From Gemmatimonadota bacterium (GTDB lineage: Bacteria; Gemmatimonadota; Gemmatimonadetes; Palauibacterales; KS3-K002), in the NCBI GenBank assembly GCA_020350785.1, contig CP070722.1, forward strand, positions 43,830 to 78,011: a stretch of 34,182 nucleotides of DNA. Direction: 5' to 3'. Both the position numbers and the translations under genes were made by a program. Shown piece after piece: positions 1 through 8,910 of this stretch (position 1 is its first letter; every line of letters begins with the position of its first letter). Below the pieces are notes generated by a model. The model saw nothing but the letters and a program-made list of their open reading frames with translations. It was not told the origin of the DNA and made no database searches.

Positions 1-366
1 CGCTTGTGCAGCAAGGGTGCGGTAGCGTTCGACCGTGTGCCCCAAGTCGAGATCGATGCCCAGCTGTGTGGGCTTGACGGAAAGATAGGTATCAGACGAT
101 CGAGCGCGCGCCTGATCGAGCACGCCGGCGTAGTGTCGGGCGACTTCCTCAGCTTCCTCTGGCCTGGTGACGTTCTCTCCCAAGAGGGTGAGGATCGTCG
201 GGATCGACTTCTCAGCCAGTTCATCGGCGGCGGCGAAAGCGGAATCGATGTCTTCTCCGGGCATGAAGCGGCGAACGGCTTTCCGCGTGAAGCGGCGACG
301 CGTCACTTGAGCGGCCAGCCATTGGCTGCGAGAGCCACGTAGAAGGATCTCCCGGCTGAGGTTCAT
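1..366 (-). CDS. Proline dehydrogenase, N-terminal part (runs off left edge)
   Basis: The minus strand is open from an ATG at 366 to the window edge, giving the first 122 residues and no stop, so the gene is cut by the window. The peptide begins MNLSREILLRGS and contains AVRRFMPGEDIDSAFAAA and TLLGENVTRPEEAEEVARHY, followed by YLSVKPTQLGIDLD. This pattern is typical of monofunctional bacterial proline dehydrogenase, a FAD-dependent TIM-barrel enzyme that oxidises proline to pyrroline-5-carboxylate. The SVKPTQLG segment corresponds to an early barrel strand. An AGGAAAG-like ribosome binding site lies just upstream of the ATG. The FAD-binding and active-site regions are outside the window. The plus-strand frame over the same bases is a shadow. 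The family call is from recognised motifs and is fairly secure. Confidence 0.8.
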   Translation of the reverse strand, partial: MNLSREILLRGSRSQWLAAQVTRRRFTRKAVRRFMPGEDIDSAFAAADELAEKSIPTILTLLGENVTRPEEAEEVARHYAGVLDQARARSSDTYLSVKPTQLGIDLDLGHTVERYRTLAAQA

Positions 367-461
367 TAGATGCTTTCCTCCGATTGACTCGCTTGGGTTC
401 CAAGTCTTCCGGCCAACAAGCTAGCGAAGCGGAGTTGGGGAGGCCAGAAGACGAGGACGCG

Positions 462-1307
462 CTACAGGGCGCTGAGGGGCAGCGAAGGAGTCTCAGGGCC
501 GCCGGGTCGCACGCCGGCGGTCCAGGTCCCTGGCCAGAGCACGGCGCGGTTCTGGTAGAGGATTGCCGCACCTACGACGAGGAGGAAGACAGCGAAGGCC
601 CGCCGCAGCGCTTGTTGGGGAACGAAGCGGACAAAGTAGGTGCCGGTCAGGATCCCCATCATTGCGACTCCGGTGAAGATTCCCATGAAACTCCAGTCCA
701 CTTCCACCTGGCCAAGATATCCCAGGAAACCGGTCGCCGACTTCATGGCGATCACCAAGAGCGATGTGCCGACCGCCTGCTTGATTGGCACTCTGGCAAG
801 TAGCACGAGGGCGGGCACGATGAGGAAACCGCCACCGACCCCCACCAGGCCCGTCAGCACACCGACCGCCAGACCTTCGGCGGCTATGAGGAAGAAGGGC
901 AGCCGCCCCCGGTCAGCCAGGTGCAGATCGTGGTCGGTCGCGCCGACGCCGGGCACCCGACCACGCAGCATGAAGTAGGCTGCCGCCAGTACCACCAGCG
1001 CGAAGAGCACCAGCTGGGCGGCCCCGCTGAAAAAGGCGGACAAGCGCGCCCCAAGATAGGTGCCGATCATGGCGACCGCGCCGAACACCAGTGCTATGCG
1101 GAGATGAACGTTGCCGATGCGCCAGTGACCGATAGCCCCGGTGAGACTGGTTGCCCCAACCACGGCGAGGCTCATGGCGATGGACTCCTTCGCTCCATAG
1201 CCGATCACGTAGACGAAGATGGGCACCGTAAGGATCGAGCCTCCCCCGCCCAGGAGGCCGAGGGCGAGGCCGATCACGAAGCCCAGGCCCGTTCCAAGCG
1301 CTAGCAC
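462..1307 (-). CDS. TauE/SafE family sulfite/sulfonate exporter-like permease
   Basis: This encodes a 281-residue very hydrophobic protein with about eight predicted membrane segments in two repeats. Each repeat carries the glycine-rich motif of the family: GLLGGGGSILTVPIF near residue 18 and GLVGVGGGFLIVPALV near residue 155. These duplicated motifs define the TauE/SafE (DUF81) permeases, which are proposed to move sulfite, sulfoacetate or other small organic anions across the inner membrane. The substrate here cannot be read from sequence. The start is a GTG at 1307 with GGAAGG 8 bases upstream, and it places the first glycine-rich repeat at the usual N-terminal position. The gene is divergent from the CarH-like regulator, with about 227 bp between starts. 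The last 30 or so residues are proline-rich and probably not structured. Confidence 0.88.
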   Translation of the reverse strand: MLALGTGLGFVIGLALGLLGGGGSILTVPIFVYVIGYGAKESIAMSLAVVGATSLTGAIGHWRIGNVHLRIALVFGAVAMIGTYLGARLSAFFSGAAQLVLFALVVLAAAYFMLRGRVPGVGATDHDLHLADRGRLPFFLIAAEGLAVGVLTGLVGVGGGFLIVPALVLLARVPIKQAVGTSLLVIAMKSATGFLGYLGQVEVDWSFMGIFTGVAMMGILTGTYFVRFVPQQALRRAFAVFLLVVGAAILYQNRAVLWPGTWTAGVRPGGPETPSLPLSAL

Positions 1308-1493
1308 GTCAGCGACCTTCCGGCGCGGGGACGCCTGCCCCCTGTTTCGGTGCTGTGGCTTGCCATCGCGGGCTCGTACTCATCCTCTGCAGCTCCTCGC
1401 CGTTCGCGGATCGGAATCGCTCGGCAGAGAGAATAACACCCGAGCTCGGGCTGGCGGGAGAGGTCTGTGTCCAGGGGATGTCGCCGCGGCCTA

Positions 1494-1523
1494 TTGACTT
1501 GGGTGGAACGCAGCTACCATAGT
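1494..1523 (+). promoter_or_regulatory. Promoter-like sequence of the carH-like gene; transcript probably leaderless
   Basis: A -35-like TTGACT (1494-1499) is followed by an 18-bp spacer and CATAGT (1518-1523); TAGTGT at 1520 is an alternative -10. Transcription from either would begin about 1530-1535, at or next to the ATG at 1535. No Shine-Dalgarno sequence precedes that ATG, so the mRNA is probably leaderless. Inference from consensus matching only. Confidence 0.5.
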
Positions 1524-1533
1524 GTCTTAGACA
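1523..1533. promoter_or_regulatory. Perfect 11-bp palindrome TGTCTTAGACA at the carH-like start, candidate autoregulatory operator
   Basis: TGTCT and AGACA flank a single central base and lie between the -10 and the ATG of the MerR-family gene. The right half (TAGACA, 1528-1533) matches the TnnACA element also found upstream of rudS and the photolyase. A regulator bound here would block initiation. The palindrome is seen directly; its function is inferred. Confidence 0.45.
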
Positions 1534-1534
1534 A

Positions 1535-2479
1535 ATGATCGCCAACGAAGCTGAACTCCACCGTAAGCGCCATCCCATTCAGGTCGTCGCGCGCCGCACC
1601 GGGCTGACCGCTGATGTTCTGCGTGCCTGGGAGAAGCGCTATGGAGTCGTCGAGCCGGGCCGCTCGGAGGGCGGTCGGCGCCTCTATTCGGACGATGACA
1701 TCAAGCGCCTGAGGCTGCTTCGCCGGGCCAGCGAAAGCGGGCGTCGCATCAGCCAGGTCGCATCACTGACCACGGAAAAGCTGTCCGCCCTGGTCGAAGA
1801 AGATGATCGCGAGCAGGTGGCGGCAACCGTCGACTCGACCGCGGTGGCGGCCGAGGCGGCGGCGCCTCACCTCCAAGCGAGTCTGGACGCGGTGGATCGC
1901 TTGGACGCCAAGGGGCTGGAGGCGGCGCTCAATCGCGCGCTGCTGACCCTCAGTTCAGCGACGATGATCGACGGTGTGGCAGCTCCGCTGATGCGCCAGG
2001 TGGGTGAGCTTTGGAAGAACGGCAAGTTGCGACCGGCGCACGAGCACTTGGCCTCTGCCGTGGTGATTCGGATACTGGGCAAGCTGCTGGAGGCCGCCCA
2101 GCCGGCGGGTGCCGCGCCGGTTCTCGTGGTGGCCACGCCGGCCCGCCAGGCTCACGAATTCGGTGCGCTCTTCGCCGCGGCGACCGCCGCTTCGGAAGGG
2201 TGGCGGGTCACCTACTTGGGAGCCGACCTTCCGGCTGTCGACATCGCGGCGGCGGCCCTACAGAGCGAGGCCGCCGCGGTAGCCGTAAGCGTCGTGCCTC
2301 CGCTCGACGAGCGAGTGACTGACGAATTGAGAATCCTCAGGCGCGAACTCCCGGCCGTCACTCCAATCATCGTTGGTGGCTCGGCCTCCAATGCCCTTAA
2401 ACCGGTGTTGGAGGAGATCGATGCGATCCAGGTAGCGACGTTGGACGAGCTGCGCGCGAAGCTTGCCGAGCTCGCGTGA
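1535..2479 (+). CDS. carH: CarH-type MerR transcriptional regulator with B12-binding domain (probable light sensor)
   Basis: This is a 314-residue protein. A MerR winged-helix DNA-binding domain occupies about residues 14-80 (IQVVARRTGLTADVLRAWEK, then GGRRLYSDDDIKRL). A helical cap follows at about 115-185 and a Rossmann-type cobalamin domain at about 195-310. W160, E170 and H171 reproduce the W-x9-E-H motif of the Thermus CarH cap, where these residues enclose adenosylcobalamin. H207 in QAHEFGAL is at the position of the lower axial ligand. The usual D/E two residues before that His is Gln here. In characterised CarH proteins, dark AdoCbl-loaded tetramers repress DNA, and light breaks the Co-C bond and releases it. 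Conservation of all three cap residues supports photosensing over a B12-independent CarA-like role. It is convergent with rudS (6-bp gap) and heads an island of photodamage genes. Confidence 0.85.
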   Translation: MIANEAELHRKRHPIQVVARRTGLTADVLRAWEKRYGVVEPGRSEGGRRLYSDDDIKRLRLLRRASESGRRISQVASLTTEKLSALVEEDDREQVAATVDSTAVAAEAAAPHLQASLDAVDRLDAKGLEAALNRALLTLSSATMIDGVAAPLMRQVGELWKNGKLRPAHEHLASAVVIRILGKLLEAAQPAGAAPVLVVATPARQAHEFGALFAAATAASEGWRVTYLGADLPAVDIAAAALQSEAAAVAVSVVPPLDERVTDELRILRRELPAVTPIIVGGSASNALKPVLEEIDAIQVATLDELRAKLAELA

Positions 2480-2485
2480 AGGCGG

Positions 2486-3454
2486 TCAGACCTCCCTGCC
2501 TTTCCCTGAATCGCTGACGCTGCTCAACACCTCTGGGTAGGGATCGAAGAACGTCTGCGTAAGCAGGTACTCCTGGGCAAACCTCACTACCCAGGCCCGC
2601 AGTATCGACGTCAACGCGCTCACCGGGATGCGCCCGTTACGGTATTTTTCCAGCCAGGACTGGAAGAATGCCTTCTCACTCCGGCTCAACTGTTTAGAGA
2701 AGTACCCGGACACGTGCTGCAAAACGTTGATCACTGACGTCGACCGCGGCGCGCTCGCCAGCGCGGCCCTTAGGTTCCGCTCGTATTCCTCGACTACCCG
2801 TTGTAAGGGGGCTCGATCGCTATTGGCAACGATACGACCCAGGACCCTGAGCTGCTGCTGGTGATAGGCCATCAGCAGGAACTTGTGATCCGAGTGAAAG
2901 CCAATCAGGTCCCTCATCGTTGCACTTGCTTTCAGGATCCGGAAGCGAGCCAAGCAGAATAGCTTCGTGAGGAAGTGCTCGCGAATCCTGAAATTGCGTA
3001 GCCGACCTTCGTCCTCGATTGCCAGTCCTTGATACAGATCCAGGACACGGCCGCCGAAAAAGCCCGGCCCCCGTTTCGTCATCGCCGAGGGATCCCGGCC
3101 CTGATACAGCTTGACGTCACTAATGCCGCACGACGGCGAGCGGTTCTTCAAGATGAAGCCATCCACCTCCGACAAGCCGGCGAGGTAGCCGTCGGCGAAC
3201 TCTCGCATCTCCGCCGTCACATCACGATCCGTTTCCGGCTGCCAAAGACGCGCCTGCCCGTCTACCTCTACGATGCGGATCGGAGCACGCGGCACCCCGA
3301 GGCCGATCTCGAGCTCCGGGCAAACCGGCACGAATGTGACCCAGGGCTCGAGCTCACGTACGAAATCGTAAGGGATGACCTGCCCGTTATAGCGCACCGG
3401 CTCCAGCTCCAGACAGCGACTCAACACCACCACGGGTTTCGGCCATTCGCTCAT
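2486..3454 (-). CDS. rudS: RudS-like tRNA 4-thiouridine desulfidase (DUF523/TudS fused to DUF1722)
   Basis: This is a 322-residue two-domain protein. Residues 1 to about 150 form a DUF523/TudS domain with three conserved cysteines, C14 (SRCL), C45 (VCPELEIGLG) and C109 (SPSCG), expected to hold a [4Fe-4S] cluster that takes sulfur from thiouracil. Residues about 165-315 form DUF1722 (HFLTKLFCLARFR, FHSDHKFLLMAY, then the HVSGYFSKQLS segment). TudS-DUF1722 fusions named RudS have been reported to erase s4U from tRNA and reduce UVA-induced growth delay, with DUF1722 binding tRNA. That role fits a neighbourhood with photolyase and a CarH-type sensor. The ATG at 3454 has AGGAGAAGG seven bases upstream. 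It is divergent from the SDR gene, and their shared region carries the 11-bp repeat element. Confidence 0.88.
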   Translation of the reverse strand: MSEWPKPVVVLSRCLELEPVRYNGQVIPYDFVRELEPWVTFVPVCPELEIGLGVPRAPIRIVEVDGQARLWQPETDRDVTAEMREFADGYLAGLSEVDGFILKNRSPSCGISDVKLYQGRDPSAMTKRGPGFFGGRVLDLYQGLAIEDEGRLRNFRIREHFLTKLFCLARFRILKASATMRDLIGFHSDHKFLLMAYHQQQLRVLGRIVANSDRAPLQRVVEEYERNLRAALASAPRSTSVINVLQHVSGYFSKQLSRSEKAFFQSWLEKYRNGRIPVSALTSILRAWVVRFAQEYLLTQTFFDPYPEVLSSVSDSGKGREV

Positions 3455-3573
3455 CGGCGTGCCTTCTCCTCCGATTGTGCCAAGATTCTCCCTGGACGTA
3501 TCGCGGCCTTGGCCCCGAACCTCAGTGGGAAAGAAAATGTGGGTGTTCGTTCAGGGCAATGGGCGCGCGCTTC

Positions 3574-3590
3574 TGTCTATATTCTGTCCA
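3574..3590 (-). promoter_or_regulatory. Two TnnACA elements 11 bp apart, candidate CarH operator of rudS
   Basis: On the minus strand TGGACA (3590-3585) and TAGACA (3579-3574) start exactly 11 bp apart. They cover the proposed -10 and transcription start of rudS. Thermus CarH is reported to contact 11-bp pseudo-direct repeats of form nnTnnACAnn, and the spacing here matches. The match is seen; binding is inferred. Confidence 0.5.
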
Positions 3591-3618
3591 TATATCGGGG
3601 TTGACAGTCGGATGTCGA
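3589..3618 (-). promoter_or_regulatory. Promoter-like sequence for rudS
   Basis: The minus strand reads TCGACA (3618-3613), an 18-bp spacer, then TATATG (3594-3589). Predicted start is near 3582, leaving a leader of about 125 nt before the rudS ATG. The stretch ATATATGGACAGA (3595-3583) closely resembles ATATAACGGACAGA upstream of the photolyase operon. Confidence 0.4.
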
Positions 3619-3629
3619 ACCCCTGATAT
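3601..3629 (+). promoter_or_regulatory. Promoter-like sequence for the SDR-DUF2867 gene
   Basis: A consensus -35 TTGACA (3601-3606) is followed by a 17-bp spacer and GATATT (3624-3629, four of six matches to TATAAT). It overlaps the minus-strand rudS promoter, so one bound regulator could control both divergent genes. Confidence 0.45.
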
Positions 3630-3719
3630 TCTGGACAATCGATCGACAGAGGGAGCCCAGGACTCGACGTCATGCCTGGGCTCGCCGAAACCCTCGCGTC
3701 CGGAAGAGAGATTGGGTGA

Positions 3720-5213
3720 ATGAGCCAGCACGCTATGCTCACGGTAACCGGGACGGACCCGAAGCCGCTCACGCTGCTGACGGGAGCATCGGGCTATGTG
3801 GGCGGTCGGCTGCTCCACGCATTGGAGCGCCGGGGGGAGAGAGTTCGCTGTCTGGCTCGTCGGCCCGAGTTCATGCAGGCCAAGCTCGGCCCGCGGACTG
3901 AAGTTGTGCGGGGCGACGTACTGGACTACGAGACCCTGCGCCCGGCCATGGCCGGCGTGCAAACGGCGTACTACATGATTCACTCGATGGGCTCGGAGGG
4001 TGATTTCGAGAAGCAGGACCGTAGGGCGGCGGAAAACTTCGCGCGGGCTGCCCGCGAGGCGGGTGTGCGACGGATCATCTACCTGGGAGGGCTCGGTCGC
4101 GAGCCCGGGCTTTCGCGCCACCTGCGGAGCCGGCAGGAGGTCGGTCGCGTACTACGGGACTCGGGGTTAACGACCATCGAGTTTCGAGCTTCGATCGTCA
4201 TCGGTTCGGGCAGTCTTTCCTTCGAGATGATTCGGGCTCTGGTCGAGAAGCTGCCCGTGATGGTGACACCGCGCTGGGTGAGCAGCCGCGCCCAGCCCCT
4301 GGCCATCGAGGACCTCATCGACTACCTGGTAGCGGCTTTGGATGTGGATGTCGAAGGGAGCGCGATCTACGAAATCGGTGGGGCGGACTGTGTGTCTTAC
4401 CTGGAGATCATGAAAGAGTATGCGCGCATCCGGGGCTTGCGACGCGTCATGATACAGGTACCAATCTTGACCCCGCGGCTGTCGAGCCTCTGGCTTGGAC
4501 TGGTGACGCCGGTCTACGCGCGTGTCGGGCGCGAGCTCATAGAGAGCGTTCGGAACGCGACGGTGGCAGATGACCGGGCGGCGCTGGACCGGTTCGGGAT
4601 CCAGCCGCGCGGTAATCGAGCGGCGATCGAACGGGCTCTCGTCAACGAGGATCGCGAGTTCGCCGAGACGCGCTGGTCCGATGCTCTTTCCTCCGGTTCG
4701 ACGCAATCGTGGGGCGCCAAGTTCGGCTCGCGCATTGTGGATAACCGAACGATCGAGGTTAGGTACTCACCCAGCCAAGCGTTCCGGCCGATTCGACGGA
4801 TAGGTGGAGCCGTGGGCTGGTACTATGCCGACTGGTTGTGGCGCCTGCGGGGCTTCCTCGACCTGCTGGTGGGAGGCGTGGGCGTGCGTCGCGGCCGCCG
4901 GGACCCCGAGCACCTGGCGCCGGGTGAGACTTTGGATTTCTGGCGAGTCGAGAGCTACGAGCCTGATCGACTGCTGAGGCTTTACGCCGAGATGAAGCTG
5001 CCGGGCCGTGCCTGGCTGCAGTTCGAAGTGGAGCCCCACGAGGACGGATCGAGGATCTACCAGACCGCCATCTTCGACCCCGTTGGGGTCTTCGGCCTTG
5101 TCTACTGGTACGCCTTGTATCCGCTCCATCAATTCGTGTTTCGAGGGATGCTTCGCGGAATGGTGGCGGCGATTGAGGATGACGGGCGGCCGCTTGCGAG
5201 CACGACGCCCTAG
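3720..5213 (+). CDS. SDR-family NAD(P)-binding protein with C-terminal DUF2867
   Basis: This is a 497-residue protein. Residues about 17-300 form an atypical short-chain dehydrogenase/NmrA-like Rossmann domain with the dinucleotide motif TGASGYVGG and the segments VRGDVLDYETL and RIIYLGGLG. Residues about 330-485 match DUF2867 (GWYYADWLWRLRGFLD, DFWRVESYEPDRLLRLYAEM, then IYQTAIFDPVGVFGLVYWY). This architecture is often encoded near photolyases and CarH/LitR regulators, but its substrate is unknown. The active-site pattern is not the classical YxxxK. The ATG at 3720 has GGAAGAG 13-19 bases upstream. The gene is divergent from rudS and converges on the glycosylase gene, with both stop codons sharing the palindrome CTAG at 5210-5213. 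Confidence 0.85.
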   Translation: MSQHAMLTVTGTDPKPLTLLTGASGYVGGRLLHALERRGERVRCLARRPEFMQAKLGPRTEVVRGDVLDYETLRPAMAGVQTAYYMIHSMGSEGDFEKQDRRAAENFARAAREAGVRRIIYLGGLGREPGLSRHLRSRQEVGRVLRDSGLTTIEFRASIVIGSGSLSFEMIRALVEKLPVMVTPRWVSSRAQPLAIEDLIDYLVAALDVDVEGSAIYEIGGADCVSYLEIMKEYARIRGLRRVMIQVPILTPRLSSLWLGLVTPVYARVGRELIESVRNATVADDRAALDRFGIQPRGNRAAIERALVNEDREFAETRWSDALSSGSTQSWGAKFGSRIVDNRTIEVRYSPSQAFRPIRRIGGAVGWYYADWLWRLRGFLDLLVGGVGVRRGRRDPEHLAPGETLDFWRVESYEPDRLLRLYAEMKLPGRAWLQFEVEPHEDGSRIYQTAIFDPVGVFGLVYWYALYPLHQFVFRGMLRGMVAAIEDDGRPLASTTP

Positions 5214-6034
5214 TCTCGAACCATCGCGGTCTCTTTCGGAATCTCTTGGCAATTCGCGCAGAAGAACGAGGTCCGCTTCAGTTTTCCCTGGCGGATCATC
5301 GCGATAGGGGCGTTGCAGCGGAAGCAGAGCCGCCCGCTGCGCTGGTAAACCCAGTATCGCTCTCCCCCGCGTCGCAGGTTGCCGTTCAGCGTCACTACCG
5401 GCCCGGCCCGACGCGCGTTTTGCAGCATGAGTGGGATGAGAATGTCCCACAATCTCCCGACCTTGGACGGCGGAACGAGCCGCGTGGGTGTGCGTGGGTC
5501 GATGGCGGCGAGAAAAAGACCTTCCGACTTGAATATGTTGCCGATGCCGGCAACGATCTGCTGATCGAGTATGGCGTCCCCGATCGGGCGCTCGAGATGC
5601 TCTTGCAGGCGCCGCCAGGTCTCTTCGCGATCGAAAGACACATGCAGTAGGTCCGGCCCCAGCGCTCGCAGCTTCTCGTGCGATTCGAGTTCCTGGGCCG
5701 TGAGCAGCTCGACGACAGGGCCGTTGAAGAAGACCGCCTCGCGCTTTCGTGTGCGCAGGCGCAGCCTCACGTTCTTCTCGGGCTTGCGCAGCGCCATCTC
5801 CGGCGGCCCGAACTGCCACGAACCGTACATCATGGCGTGGCAGTGGATCGTGATATCGTTGGACAGATGCAAGAGAAGGTGCTTGCCGTGGGTGCCGATA
5901 CGGCACAACTCCGCGCCTGGCAGCATCGCGGCTCGCGTCGCCCAGCGCTGCGGGGCATCGACAGCTACCAGAGGCTCGCCGATCAGGGACCGTAAGGCGG
6001 TTGCCCAACGGAGGACGGAATGACCTTCCGCCAC
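5210..6034 (-). CDS. Fpg/Nei-family DNA glycosylase with Ala in place of catalytic Pro2
   Basis: This is a 274-residue protein of the formamidopyrimidine/endonuclease VIII family, which removes oxidised bases and nicks the abasic site. It begins M-A-E-G-H where the family normally has M-P-E-G. The E3 acid is kept, as are K in GTHGKHLLLHL, the helix-two-turn-helix (DQQIVAGIGNIFKSEGLF) and the C-terminal C-x2-C ... C-x2-C zinc finger (LCFRCN, FFCANCQ, with R before TSFFC). The start is a GTG at 6034 with GAGG about 10 bases upstream; no in-frame start restores a proline. Human NEIL3 works with an N-terminal valine, so activity is not excluded. It is the third gene of the photolyase operon, 20 bp after the TIGR01777 gene. 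Confidence 0.88.
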   Translation of the reverse strand: MAEGHSVLRWATALRSLIGEPLVAVDAPQRWATRAAMLPGAELCRIGTHGKHLLLHLSNDITIHCHAMMYGSWQFGPPEMALRKPEKNVRLRLRTRKREAVFFNGPVVELLTAQELESHEKLRALGPDLLHVSFDREETWRRLQEHLERPIGDAILDQQIVAGIGNIFKSEGLFLAAIDPRTPTRLVPPSKVGRLWDILIPLMLQNARRAGPVVTLNGNLRRGGERYWVYQRSGRLCFRCNAPIAMIRQGKLKRTSFFCANCQEIPKETAMVRD

Positions 6035-6054
6035 CGTCCCAGGCCTCGCGCGGC

Positions 6055-7428
6055 TCAGCGGCCCAGCTCGAAGCGCAGAGCGCCCTCGAGCTGGGGATGG
6101 TTGAAACGGAAACCGGAGTCGGCCAGGCGGTCCCCCGCTACGCGGGCACCGTCGAGAAACAACGCCTGGCCCAGCTCGCCGAAGAGGGCCTTCAAGACTG
6201 GCGCTGGAGCCGGTAAGATCGTGGGCCGACGAATAACCCTACCCAGCGCTTTCGTGAACACCCGATTCGTCACCGGATTGGGCGCAACCGCGTTGATTGG
6301 GCCGGCGAGGTCGTCGCGCCTCAGTAGGTGAAGGATAGAGCCGAGTAGGTCATCCAACGCGATCCAGCTCATGTACTGCCGGCCGCTGCCCAACGCACCA
6401 CCCAGCCCCAGCTGGAAAGGTAAGAGAATACGGTCCAGTAGACCGCCGCTAGCGGTGAGGACCAGACCGATACGCAGGTTGGCCACGCGGATCCCCGCCG
6501 CGCTGGCAGGCTGGGTCGCGGCCTCCCAGGCCTGGCAGAGCTCCGCCAGGAAGCCGGCTCCGGGCGGACTCGCCTCGGACACGCTGTGGTCGCCGCGATT
6601 GCCGTAGAAGCCAATCGCGGATGCCGCGATCAGCGTTCTGGGCGGATCCGACAGCTTTGCCAGAGATTCACAGAGCAGGCGCGTGCTGGCCTCCCGGCTG
6701 TCCCAGATCTCGCGCTTGACCTTACCCGTCCAGCGCGGGGCGACGAGGCTGCGCCCGGAAAGGTGCACGACCGCGTCGGCGCCGTCCAGGGCCGCCGAGT
6801 CGATCGCGCCGGTCGCCGGATCCCACCGCGCTTCCGACGCGCCGGGATGAGGTGGCCGGCGCACCAGCCGTATGACCTCGTGGCCGCCCGTGGTGAGAAA
6901 CGCCGTCAGGTTGCGCCCGATCAGCCCCGAGGCACCGCTGAGGACAATGCGCAGGGGTGCCCGACCGGGGTACTCACGGTGGCGCGCGATGTCGTCGGCG
7001 GTGCGACGATGGCGGAAGAGGAAGCCGCGATCCAGGTCCCGGGCCACGAGGCTGCCCGCGAGCCGTCGGCCCAGCGCGCCCAGCGGCAGCCGGTAAGCGA
7101 TCTCGTCTTCCAGGAACGAGCGCTCAGCGTCGGCTGGGATGACGCGATGCGTATGATGCCAGCTCTTGAACGGCCCCTTGACCTGCTCATCAACGAACTG
7201 GCGTCCTTCCTGATAGTCGCGATGGACCGCCACCCAGCGCAGGCGAAGCGGCCCCTTACGCATTTGGATGACGGTGCGAGCCCCGTTCTCGATACCTCCG
7301 CTTCGCTCCACGACCCTGACGTGCTCCCATGGCGGGACGAGCCTCTCCAGAGCACCGGGTCGAGTATGCCAAGCGAAGAGCTCGGCTGCCGGGGCCTTGA
7401 TGAGGGTTCGGCGCTCGTATATCGGCAC
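6055..7428 (-). CDS. SRPBCC domain fused to TIGR01777-family SDR epimerase-like protein
   Basis: This is a 457-residue fusion. Residues 1 to about 150 are a START-like SRPBCC ligand-binding domain (FAWHTRPGALERLVPPWE, FVDEQVKGPFKSWHHTH, LEDEIAYRLPLG). Residues about 160-457 are a TIGR01777 (YfcH/SDR39U1) atypical SDR, with GASGLIGRNL as the nucleotide-binding turn, AASAIGFYGNRGD, and the MSWIALDDLLGSI segment. The molecular function of the family is not established; members recur beside photolyases and light-responsive MerR regulators. It starts with ATG at 7428, three bases after the photolyase stop, so the two are very probably co-transcribed and translationally coupled. Plus-strand frames over this gene are shadows. 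Confidence 0.9.
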   Translation of the reverse strand: MPIYERRTLIKAPAAELFAWHTRPGALERLVPPWEHVRVVERSGGIENGARTVIQMRKGPLRLRWVAVHRDYQEGRQFVDEQVKGPFKSWHHTHRVIPADAERSFLEDEIAYRLPLGALGRRLAGSLVARDLDRGFLFRHRRTADDIARHREYPGRAPLRIVLSGASGLIGRNLTAFLTTGGHEVIRLVRRPPHPGASEARWDPATGAIDSAALDGADAVVHLSGRSLVAPRWTGKVKREIWDSREASTRLLCESLAKLSDPPRTLIAASAIGFYGNRGDHSVSEASPPGAGFLAELCQAWEAATQPASAAGIRVANLRIGLVLTASGGLLDRILLPFQLGLGGALGSGRQYMSWIALDDLLGSILHLLRRDDLAGPINAVAPNPVTNRVFTKALGRVIRRPTILPAPAPVLKALFGELGQALFLDGARVAGDRLADSGFRFNHPQLEGALRFELGR

Positions 7429-7431
7429 GGC

Positions 7432-8910
<1,479 letters not shown>

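Noticed and set aside
4-342. Plus-strand frame at the left edge
   Set aside because: The opposite strand encodes a clear proline dehydrogenase N-terminus.
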